DNA from: Tuwongella immobilis
GTDB taxonomy: Bacteria; Planctomycetota; Planctomycetia; Gemmatales; Gemmataceae
Reading direction: 5' to 3'
NCBI RefSeq assembly: GCF_901538355.1
Contig: NZ_LR593887.1
Location: 186,001-250,000, forward strand
DNA: 64,000 bases
Made by a program: the position numbers and the translations under genes. The notes under the pieces are model-generated. The model did no database searches and was not told where the DNA came from. It saw only the letters and a program-made list of their open reading frames with translations. Positions 24,209 through 33,629 of this stretch are shown here, one piece after another. Positions within the stretch are counted from its first letter, which is position 1. Each line of letters starts with the position of its first letter.

Positions 24209-25534
24209 TTATGCCCGGACGATTTGGTCGCGGGGGACGGTGATATTCTTGGTGGCGTTGCGGGTGTCGATCACCAGGCCGGCGTTGGCGACGATCCAGT
24301 TGTAGTCGTAGGCGGTGTGATCGGTGGCGATCAGCACAGCGTCTTGTTCGGCCAGCCAGTCGGCGGTCAGCGGTTGGCTGTCCATCGCCAGGTGCGGATA
24401 ATGGCGCATGCGGGGCAGCGTCGGAATGTGCGGATCGTTGTACGAGACGATCGCGCCTTTCTTCAGCAGCAGGTCCATCAATTCGAAGCCGGGCGATTCA
24501 CGCGGGTCATCCACATCTTTCTTGTATGCCATGCCAAGAATGGCAACCTTGCTGCCCTTCACGGGCTTGCAGCGGTCGTTCAGCGCTTCGGCCAAGCGGT
24601 TGATGACATACGTTGGCATGGCGGTGTTGACTTCGCCGGCCAATTCGATGAAGCGAGTCGTCATGCCGTATTGGCGAGCCACCCAACTGAGGTAGAACGG
24701 ATCGATGGGGATGCAGTGCCCGCCGAGGCCGGGGCCGGGGTAGAAGGCTTGGAAGCCGAACGGCTTGGTTTTGGCCGCATCGATGACTTCCCACACATCA
24801 ATGCCCATGCGATCGTAGAGCATCTTCAGCTCGTTGACCAGCGCGATGTTGATGCAGCGATAGGTGTTTTCGAGAATTTTGCAGGCTTCGGCGATTTCCG
24901 GGGAGGAGACGCGAACGACATTCACCACAGCGGAACTGTACAGGTTCGCCGCCAATTCCGTGCTGGCTTCGTCGATGCCGCCGACCACCTTGGGGATATT
25001 CGTCACGGAGTGGGTGACGTTGCCCGGATCTTCGCGTTCGGGGCTGAAGGCGACGAAGAAATCTTGCCCGGCGACCAAGCCGGTGGCTTCCAATTGCGGC
25101 AGCAGCACCTTGCGCGTTGTCGTGGGGTAGGTGGTGCTTTCCAGCACGATGAGTTGGCCCGGACGCAGGGCGGCGGCGATGGATTGGCCGGAATTCACGA
25201 CATACGACAAATCCGGTTCCCGCGAGTCGGTCAGCGGTGTCGGCACGCAGATCAGCACCGCATCGGCTTCCCGCAATCGCTCGAAGTTGTCTGTGGCTTC
25301 AAAGCCTTGTTCCCGCATGGTTTCGATGATGGTATTCGGGAACTGCTTGATGTAGCTTTCGCCCGCATTCAGACGGGTAATTTTGGACGAATCCACGTCG
25401 AACCCGAGCACACGGAAGCCCTTGGCGGAGAATGCCCGCGCCAGCGGAAGCCCCACATAGCCAAGGCCGATGATGCCAACGATGGCGGTTTTGGTACGAA
25501 TCCGTTCGAGTAAGTCGGCAAATCGCTCGGACAT
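24209..25534 (-). CDS. Nucleotide-sugar dehydrogenase (UDP-N-acetylglucosamine/mannosamine 6-dehydrogenase type)
   Basis: The 441-residue protein starts at an ATG with AAGGA nine bases upstream. It has the Rossmann motif GLGYVG (23-28) with Asp46 at the end of strand 2, VPTPL (98-101), the ESTTYP substrate segment, and the catalytic block GPGLGGHCIPIDPFYL with Cys274. A C-terminal UDP-binding domain follows (KVAILGMAYKKDVDDPRESP). These enzymes oxidise the C6 hydroxyl of UDP-HexNAc or UDP-hexose in two NAD-dependent steps, supplying uronic acids for surface polysaccharide. The sequence pattern (SPERXDPGN, FYPGPGLGGHC) is that of the WbpA/WecC-type HexNAc enzymes rather than UDP-glucose dehydrogenase, though the substrate is an inference. 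Confidence 0.88.
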   Translation of the reverse strand: MSERFADLLERIRTKTAIVGIIGLGYVGLPLARAFSAKGFRVLGFDVDSSKITRLNAGESYIKQFPNTIIETMREQGFEATDNFERLREADAVLICVPTPLTDSREPDLSYVVNSGQSIAAALRPGQLIVLESTTYPTTTRKVLLPQLEATGLVAGQDFFVAFSPEREDPGNVTHSVTNIPKVVGGIDEASTELAANLYSSAVVNVVRVSSPEIAEACKILENTYRCINIALVNELKMLYDRMGIDVWEVIDAAKTKPFGFQAFYPGPGLGGHCIPIDPFYLSWVARQYGMTTRFIELAGEVNTAMPTYVINRLAEALNDRCKPVKGSKVAILGMAYKKDVDDPRESPGFELMDLLLKKGAIVSYNDPHIPTLPRMRHYPHLAMDSQPLTADWLAEQDAVLIATDHTAYDYNWIVANAGLVIDTRNATKNITVPRDQIVRA

Positions 25535-25711
25535 CCGTTTTCGTCCTTGAAAAGGAAGTCGGGAAGTTCAGGGTAGTGGGGGTAATATCACCCATGCGCT
25601 CAACTCGTGTCAATACCGACTGAGATTCGATTCCAGAAAGTTTTCGCTGTCGCATCGCCCGCGCTTCGGTGCCGATCCACCGCTCGCAACGATGAAAAAT
25701 CTGCGACATTG

Positions 25712-25739
25712 TTGCAAGGTTCGACCGCAAGGGTATACT
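25712..25739 (+). promoter_or_regulatory. Sigma-70-type promoter of the kinase gene
   Basis: TTGCAA (25712-25717) and TATACT (25734-25739), 16 bases apart, lie about 33 bases before ATG 25773. The match is four of six and five of six. It lies downstream of the first in-frame ATG (25692) and so argues for the later start. Confidence 0.5.
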
Positions 25740-25772
25740 ATTGGTCATCTCCATCCCGAGAGGTGCGCCGCG

Positions 25773-27740
25773 ATGCCTTCCCTACTCAAAATTGTCAACT
25801 TTGTTGTCGTCTCGGCGGTCGATTTGTTGCTTCCGGATTTCATTGATAAGCCCATTCGCGTGTGCCAACATTTTTACCGGCACTTCCTGGCGACCTCGCC
25901 CAATGAGCAATTGCAACTGCTGGCCGAGGGGCGGGAGTTGAGCGCGGCCCAAATCGATGACTGCGTGCAGCAAATTCTCGCCGGCTGGAAAGCCGCACTG
26001 CCACCAGGCGAATCGCTGCATCCGCAAGCGTCCATCTTGGCCTGGGAAATGGTGCAAGCGCTGTGCAAATCCGCCAGCAGCTCGCAACCCGCCGAGACAT
26101 TGCGTAAAACCTTGAACGAAACGACATTACGGCGAACCGGCGCATCCCTGGCCGCCGAGTCGATCACCCCCGAACAAGCGCGATTGGGCCGATTGTTGCT
26201 CACCACCCAATCGCAGCGGACGAAATCGGCATCCGCCACCAAAGCGACCGGTCCATTGCCCCAAGTGCCGGGCTACCGTCTGGAGCGACTGTTGGGTTCG
26301 GGCGGATTCGCGCAAGTGTTTCTGGCCCAACAGGAAGCGACGGGCGAATGGTGTGCCGTGAAGGTCGGCGCACTGCTGAACGAGACCCGATTCCGCCGCG
26401 AAAGCAGCATCGCCTTGTCGTTGCAGTCGCCGCGATTGGCACAATGTTTCGAAGCCGGAACGATTGCGGGCGATTTACCGCAATTCTGGCTGGCGATGGA
26501 ATATCTGCCGGGCCGGACATTGGCCGAAATTCTCTCCATCTCCCACGCTCGCCCCGATGCCGAAACCGCACTGGCCATCGCCTGCGAAATTTTGCAGGGA
26601 TTGGCAGCCATGCATCAGAAAGGCTTGATCCATCGCGATTTGAAGCCGGAAAACATCATGATTGATGATCGATTTTCCGTCAAATTAATCGACTTTGGAT
26701 TGGCCCGCCCGATCGAAGAATTATCCGTCACGCAAGACCGCCCCACCATTGCCGGTGACCTGCTGGGCACGCCCTTTTACATGAGTCCCGAACAGGCCGA
26801 CGGCGACGTGAATCTGACACCTACAACCGACTTATGGTCATTCGGCATCGTGGTTTACGAATTGCTCGTGGGCAAATTACCGTTCACAGGCCGCACGATT
26901 ATGGCCGTTGGCCGAGAAATCCACACCCGCGACATCGACTGGGACCAACCCGCAATCCCCGCCGAACTTCGCCCTATCCTGAAACGCTGCACCCAACGCG
27001 ACGTGGCGAAGCGACCCAATATCGCCACAGCGATCGTGACCGATTTGCAACGTGCCGTCGAGAATGCCGAAGCTCGGTTGCGGCAAGACCGACTGAGCGG
27101 AATGTGGGATCAATTGGTTGCGTCGGGGCTGTTGGAAAAACTGGTCGTGCATTGGCATGGGCAACTGCCGGAAAACGCCTTGGATCAAGTCGCTCGGCAA
27201 GCCGCAAAACGGGGGATTCCTGAAATCGATCGCAAACGCGTGGCGAAAGTGCTCAAACCACTTTGCGATGCTCAGCTTGAGGTCGAAACGAGCAACCGCC
27301 GACTGGTGGAATTGAAACAACAATTGTCGAGCGATTTGGTCGGGCTGTCGGGTGCGCAGTTGCAGATTCGCTCGCAGGAAGTGCAATCCGCCGAATCCGT
27401 AGCCGAAAAGGCCCAGCGGAAATTTGACAGTGTGGTCAAAAAATCACTCGGGAGTGCGTCGTCGGACACATTTCAGAGTTCGACGCAGTCACAGAATTCG
27501 ACTTCGAGTTCGAGTTCGAGTGGTTCTCGCAAACGACTGCCGTTGATTTTTCGCGTGATGGTGGCGATTGCAATCTTCGGGATCGGATGTTCTGGGATCA
27601 CAATCGTCATGGTTTCGCTGTTCTCAGGTGGCGTATCCGCCACCGCTTCCGGCGAAAAAAAGTGGGGAGCCTATCCAACCACTCTGTCCACTCCGACCAC
27701 ATCGTACCAGTATTTTCCGTATGATGTTCAGAAGAAGTGA
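25773..27740 (+). CDS. Ser/Thr protein kinase with C-terminal membrane anchor
   Basis: GAGAGG nine bases upstream and the promoter at 25712 support ATG 25773 (655 residues). The first 150 residues form an uncharacterised helical domain. The kinase domain (about 167-430) has RLLGSGGFAQVF, the AVKV lysine, HRDLKPEN, DFGLA and GTPFYMSPEQ, all intact. A helical, coiled-coil-prone region follows (about 435-590), then a Ser/Thr/Gln-rich linker and one transmembrane helix near the C-terminus (LIFRVMVAIAIFGIGCSGITIVMVSLF region). The outside part is only about 35 residues, so unlike the WD40 kinase it has no external sensor. Its activity is probably controlled by the N-terminal domain. The small membrane protein gene starts 73 bases downstream. 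Confidence 0.87.
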   Translation: MPSLLKIVNFVVVSAVDLLLPDFIDKPIRVCQHFYRHFLATSPNEQLQLLAEGRELSAAQIDDCVQQILAGWKAALPPGESLHPQASILAWEMVQALCKSASSSQPAETLRKTLNETTLRRTGASLAAESITPEQARLGRLLLTTQSQRTKSASATKATGPLPQVPGYRLERLLGSGGFAQVFLAQQEATGEWCAVKVGALLNETRFRRESSIALSLQSPRLAQCFEAGTIAGDLPQFWLAMEYLPGRTLAEILSISHARPDAETALAIACEILQGLAAMHQKGLIHRDLKPENIMIDDRFSVKLIDFGLARPIEELSVTQDRPTIAGDLLGTPFYMSPEQADGDVNLTPTTDLWSFGIVVYELLVGKLPFTGRTIMAVGREIHTRDIDWDQPAIPAELRPILKRCTQRDVAKRPNIATAIVTDLQRAVENAEARLRQDRLSGMWDQLVASGLLEKLVVHWHGQLPENALDQVARQAAKRGIPEIDRKRVAKVLKPLCDAQLEVETSNRRLVELKQQLSSDLVGLSGAQLQIRSQEVQSAESVAEKAQRKFDSVVKKSLGSASSDTFQSSTQSQNSTSSSSSSGSRKRLPLIFRVMVAIAIFGIGCSGITIVMVSLFSGGVSATASGEKKWGAYPTTLSTPTTSYQYFPYDVQKK

Positions 27741-27813
27741 CAAGCGATTCCCGAGTGGGGGGCGGGAATTTGCGAGTTGATGGAACTGCTTCCCACAACA
27801 GGAGGGATGTGCG

Positions 27814-28371
27814 ATGGGTGATTGGAATGCGTCTGCGTTGTCGGAGCCGGTTGTGCGGAAATCCGATGGCACATCCCGATCGCTCAACGGGGCGATGGCC
27901 GATTCTTGGCAACGGATGTGGGCCGGGGTGCGGGTCAGTTTGCGATGGTGGTTGCTCATGGGGGCGGTCATTGGAATGAGTGCCTCCTGGGGCGTTGGGG
28001 CGATTCTGATGGGCGGAATGGCGATTATCGATCGCTGGGCGAATGGGCGATCGGTGGTGATTTTCAACCGCTTGCATTTGGTGATTTTCCCCATCATTGG
28101 AGCGATCACGGGGCTCATCGGCGCACAGGCCATGTCTGGCTGGGACAGTATCAGCCAGCAGGTCATTTCCCGCATCCTTTCGGGCGCTTTGGCCATGGTG
28201 AGTCTGATGATCGGTTTGGCGATGGTTCAACGCGAAATTCGTCGCTTGCGCCGTCGCAAATCCGAACGAATGAACCGGATTCGCGGCCCCATTCCCACTT
28301 CGCCCAATCGCAACGACGGGGTGACTTCACACCAAGGCGGGAAAAATTCGCGCATCGGCAAGTGGAAATGA
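27814..28371 (+). CDS. Small membrane protein of unknown function
   Basis: GGAGGG seven bases before ATG supports this frame (185 residues) over the overlapping +2 frame. Four hydrophobic helices are visible: about 46-66 (LLMGAVIGMSASWGVGAILM), 81-102, 115-128 and 130-147, followed by a strongly basic segment (REIRRLRRRKSERMNRIRG) and a polar tail. The basic segment after the last helix places the C-terminus in the cytoplasm. I do not recognise a family. Its position just behind the anchored kinase suggests a shared transcript. Confidence 0.6.
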   Translation: MGDWNASALSEPVVRKSDGTSRSLNGAMADSWQRMWAGVRVSLRWWLLMGAVIGMSASWGVGAILMGGMAIIDRWANGRSVVIFNRLHLVIFPIIGAITGLIGAQAMSGWDSISQQVISRILSGALAMVSLMIGLAMVQREIRRLRRRKSERMNRIRGPIPTSPNRNDGVTSHQGGKNSRIGKWK

Positions 28372-28543
28372 CGAATTGGCGGAAAAACCGAAAGAGTTCC
28401 CCTAGAGGAAACAGTTGCGGGGGTGTACAATCGCTAATAGGGTTGATTGGTAGCGTCGGGCAAGTGTCTTGACCCAATCCATCCCACGAACTCTTTTTTG
28501 ATGAAGCTCCGGCGTTGTGCCGGGGATTGGAAACCCTTCCCTT

Positions 28544-30397
<1,854 letters not shown>

Positions 30398-30796
30398 GCG
30401 ATTCGGAATTCCCAAGATCGTTGGATCTTGGGCCGTGCTTCACTGGTGTTTCCATCCCGTGAACGCACGCGGACGATTCTTTCTGGGAAAATCGCCGAAA
30501 GACGTGAGTTTTTCGGCGGTTGTCCTGGATTTGCGGGTGGAACGGAATCTCCCGATTGTGCGGACTGGGACTGATTGATCGGATGGAGCGGATTGTTCCC
30601 CGTGCACAGCCTCAGTTCCGGCTTGTCTTTGGCTCTTGCGTCGGACTGACTTTCAGCAACCGGCTTTTTCAGCCGATACCTGGAGTGTGAAGTCGGCGCG
30701 GTTTGCCAGGATGGCGACCTGCCAGGTCGTGGTGAACTTGGTTCGCCCGATCGCTGACCAGGCCCGGAAATTTCGTTTCGCGTGGGAATCGCCGCC
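30398..30796 (+). other. 399-base leader between rpsA and the sigma factor gene
   Basis: No gene is seen. It holds the rpsA terminator (30411-30432), a second hairpin CGCCGAAA/TTTCGGCG with a 10-base loop (30493-30518), and a short CGGCT-TTTTC-AGCCG hairpin (30661-30675) about 120 bases before the sigma gene. No convincing -35/-10 pair was found. Confidence 0.5.
30411..30432 (+). terminator. rpsA terminator hairpin
   Basis: CCCAAGATC-GTTG-GATCTTGGG is a perfect 9-bp stem with a 4-base loop directly behind the rpsA stop at 30397. A T-run is lacking. Confidence 0.62.
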
Positions 30797-31633
30797 ATGA
30801 CACGACCACGTCGATTGTCGTCTGATACCGTACAATCGCCCTTGGAAACGTATCTTCGTGAGATCAACGAGACCGCTCTGTTGACCGCCGACGAAGAAAA
30901 GCAACTTGCCTATCGCATTAGCGATGGCGACTCCGAAGCCCGCGATCGCATGGTGCGAGCCAACCTCCGCCTTGTCGTCAACATCGCTCGGGGCTACACC
31001 GGCAAAGGTCTGGTGCTCCAAGATTTGATCGAAGAAGGGAATCTCGGGCTGCTTCGAGCCGTCGAAGGCTTCGATCCCCGAATGAACACCCGCTTCAGCA
31101 CGTATGCCAGCTACTGGATTAAACAGTCCATCAAGCGGGCGTTGGTGAATACGGCCAAGACCATTCGCATTCCTGCGTATATGGTCGAACTCCTCGCCAA
31201 ATGGCGTCGGGCCACCAACAAGCTCACCGACGAATTGGGCCGCGCTCCCACGCATGAGGAAGTCGCCAAGCTGCTCGGCTTGCCCAAGAAAAAGCTGAAT
31301 ATCATCAAAAAAGCAATTCGCGTCTACAACTCCGCACCCCAGACCGACCAAACCGAAAGCGGTTGGACGATCGAAGAAATGCTCATGGATGGCCGCTCGA
31401 AGCCGCCTGAGTTGGAGATGGTCGAATCCGATGATCTGCACCAAGTCTTGCACTTGCTCGAAAAGATGGACAAGCGCGAAGCTACGGTGCTCCGAATGCG
31501 GTTCGGTCTCGATTACGAAGAACCGAAGACGCTCAAAGAGATCGGCGAAAGTCTGGGCCTGACTCGGGAACGGGTCCGCCAAATCGAGGCCGAAGCCCTC
31601 GCTCGACTGGGCGAAAGTCTGAATGCTGACTAA
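30797..31633 (+). CDS. RNA polymerase sigma-70 family factor (RpoD/SigA-like, without region 1.1)
   Basis: From ATG 30797 there are 278 residues (a GTG 15 bases earlier is possible). Region 1.2 (SPLETYLREINETALLTADEE), region 2 (MVRANLRLVVNIARGYTGKGLVLQDLIEEGNLGLLRAV, then FSTYASYWIKQSIKRAL) and region 3 (IRIPAYMVELLAKW...APTHEEVAKLLG) are followed by region 4 with the helix-turn-helix (TLKEIGESLGLTRERVRQIEAEALARL). Region 2.4 (RFSTYASYWIKQSI) is primary-like, so it should read housekeeping-type promoters. The short N-terminus suggests a group 2 or compact primary sigma. It follows rpsA on the same strand, with a hairpin terminator after it. Confidence 0.92.
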   Translation: MTRPRRLSSDTVQSPLETYLREINETALLTADEEKQLAYRISDGDSEARDRMVRANLRLVVNIARGYTGKGLVLQDLIEEGNLGLLRAVEGFDPRMNTRFSTYASYWIKQSIKRALVNTAKTIRIPAYMVELLAKWRRATNKLTDELGRAPTHEEVAKLLGLPKKKLNIIKKAIRVYNSAPQTDQTESGWTIEEMLMDGRSKPPELEMVESDDLHQVLHLLEKMDKREATVLRMRFGLDYEEPKTLKEIGESLGLTRERVRQIEAEALARLGESLNAD

Positions 31634-31661
31634 TCCTTGAAGATAATCTGGATGTCGAAGA

Positions 31662-31694
31662 ACCCTCGCTCATCGATGCGGATGTCGCGAGGGT
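31662..31694 (+). terminator. Terminator of the sigma factor gene
   Basis: ACCCTCGC (31662-31669) pairs perfectly with GCGAGGGT (31687-31694) across a 17-base loop, followed by GTTTCGTTTC. It lies 29 bases past the stop, before the convergent HEAT gene. Confidence 0.62.
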
Positions 31695-31768
31695 GTTTCG
31701 TTTCAATGGGCGAAATCGCTGCCGAAATCGCTGCCGAATTCGGTCCAATCCCACCCCGCGCGTCAGGC

Positions 31769-33361
31769 TCACCAATTCCAATTGTTGTCCGGTTTGGGCG
31801 GTGGTGGGGGGGGAGTCGGATTGCTCGGAGTTTGACGCACATCGGGCGGAACTTCTGGCTGGGAGCTGGCTTGCGTCGGTCGCGGAGGAGTGCCCGGTGC
31901 CGCTCCACCCAGCAGCGGATTGGGGCGAATGAGCAGCGAACCCAGACTATTCAAGCTGGTTTGTGACGTTGCCGGCGAATGCAGCTCATCGTTGGCCCAT
32001 TGCATCACCCGGCGCGTGACTTCCGCCGCTTCTCGGGTATGCAGTTGGGGCAACGGCTGATTGCGTGGTAAACCCAGATCGATTTTCAGATAGCGCTGCA
32101 CAATCGCGGCGGTTTGCAGGGCCAGTTCGCGGTTCGGTTGCCGGGCGATTTCTCGAAGCGTCTCCACCGAGTTGGAGTGCGGATCGCGACTGAGCAGAAT
32201 CTCGACCGCCAGCAATCGCAGTGGAGAGGGTTCACCGGATTTGAGCATTTGTTCTAACAATTGCTGATCCAATGCATCGTAATCGCGGAGTAATTGGGCC
32301 GCATCGATCCGGAAAATCACGGCTAACTTTGCATCCAAAACCCGCATGCGTAATTCCGCAAGTACCATCGCGGCATTGCCTTCGGTCAATGCCTGACGAT
32401 AGTGGCGCATCAACGTCGCCGTGGCACGCGGGGCGATCACATTCCCCTCGCTGCTCCAGTGCAGCAGATCGACGACCACCGGCGGTGGGAGCACCGGTCC
32501 GCTCCAGGGCAGGGGGCCATCCGGCGAAAATCGCGGATCGCTGAGCATGACATGGATCGGTTGGCGGATCGTCGGCCAGCGTCGTTCGGGTTTGGTCATC
32601 AGCGATTCGAGGGCCGCTAATCGCACGGATGCCAGACTGTCGCCCAAAAAATGAATCATGGTATCGATGACTCGCGGGTCATCAATCCAAGATAAGGCGC
32701 GAATCGCCGCAGCCCGAGTGATCGGCTCCTCAGCGGATTCGAGGTATTTCAACACGAGTTCGGCTTGGCCTGGTGCCCAGGTGCTGCGGCCTTCCAAGAC
32801 GGCAAGGGCCGCCAGTTGCACGGGGCGTCGGGAGTCGCGCAGCAGATGCAGGGCGGGCAGGGCATCCTCAATCGTCGCTTCTCGCAGTCCGATGACTTCG
32901 GGAAGCTGTTGGATTTCGACCGTCGTGCGAGGCCATTGACTGCGCGACACAATCATTTTCGTCCAGCGGTGGGCCGGTCGCAAATGTGCCAGCATGGAAC
33001 TCCCCAGCACGTCGCCAATCAGGACCAATCCGGGGGTGAGCCATGCGATTCCCAGCACCAGCATGCGCGTATTTTCCCCGAGGGTGGTTCGGTCGGTTTC
33101 CAGCCATAACAGCAAGGGAATCGACGTGAAGAGCACCTGCCCACTGAGGGGGATTCGACCGCGAACGCTGGTCCACCCCAAGAGGGCGAGCAGGAGGGTG
33201 ATACACAGGCGAACAATCAGGACTGTGCGCTGCGCAGGTGCGACCACTCCGAGGAGACTGGCGAGCAAAATCGTGGGCGACAAGAGAACCAGCGCTTCAA
33301 TCCCCACAGGCCAGGTGGTGATCCGGCTGGGGCGACGACGCCAGGCGCTGGTGGTTTGCAT
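31769..33361 (-). CDS. Membrane protein with HEAT-like repeats and proline-rich tail
   Basis: ATG 33361 is preferred (530 residues); a GTG at 33373 would add four. Four hydrophobic helices lie in the first 130 residues (ALVLLSPTILLASLLGVV; VLIVRLCITLLLALLGW; VLFTSIPLLLWL; MLVLGIAWLTPGLVLIGDVL). The rest is soluble and built of helical repeats of HEAT/Armadillo type (PVQLAALAVLEG, ITRAAAIRALSWIDDPRVIDTMIHFL, SVRLAALESLMTKP). The last 60 residues are Pro-rich (PTPPPPPPKP) and end NWNW. It is probably a membrane-attached scaffold. Family and partner are unknown. Confidence 0.68.
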   Translation of the reverse strand: MQTTSAWRRRPSRITTWPVGIEALVLLSPTILLASLLGVVAPAQRTVLIVRLCITLLLALLGWTSVRGRIPLSGQVLFTSIPLLLWLETDRTTLGENTRMLVLGIAWLTPGLVLIGDVLGSSMLAHLRPAHRWTKMIVSRSQWPRTTVEIQQLPEVIGLREATIEDALPALHLLRDSRRPVQLAALAVLEGRSTWAPGQAELVLKYLESAEEPITRAAAIRALSWIDDPRVIDTMIHFLGDSLASVRLAALESLMTKPERRWPTIRQPIHVMLSDPRFSPDGPLPWSGPVLPPPVVVDLLHWSSEGNVIAPRATATLMRHYRQALTEGNAAMVLAELRMRVLDAKLAVIFRIDAAQLLRDYDALDQQLLEQMLKSGEPSPLRLLAVEILLSRDPHSNSVETLREIARQPNRELALQTAAIVQRYLKIDLGLPRNQPLPQLHTREAAEVTRRVMQWANDELHSPATSQTSLNSLGSLLIRPNPLLGGAAPGTPPRPTQASSQPEVPPDVRQTPSNPTPPPPPPKPDNNWNW

Positions 33362-33629
33362 CGGGTTACTCACAGGATTGTGTGCAGGGCGACAGCACCC
33401 CTATCGTAAATTCTTCTGCTTTCGGCGTCAAATCTCAGATCCGACAAATCTGATTTCCAAAATGATGCGGGATTTCCGACGGAATCTGCTCGCCGGAATC
33501 AAATTTTGTGTGCTACGATCATCAAACGCTCCTGATTGTTCGCGGCATTGCTGACGATGCGGTTCTTGGTGGTTTCCCACACAAGAGATTTTTCAAGTCA
33601 CGACCGGTTTCCCGGGGTTGGCTCATATC

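Noticed and set aside
24047-25513. Plus-strand frame of 488 codons
   Set aside because: Antisense of the nucleotide-sugar dehydrogenase, which has complete Rossmann and GGHC motifs.
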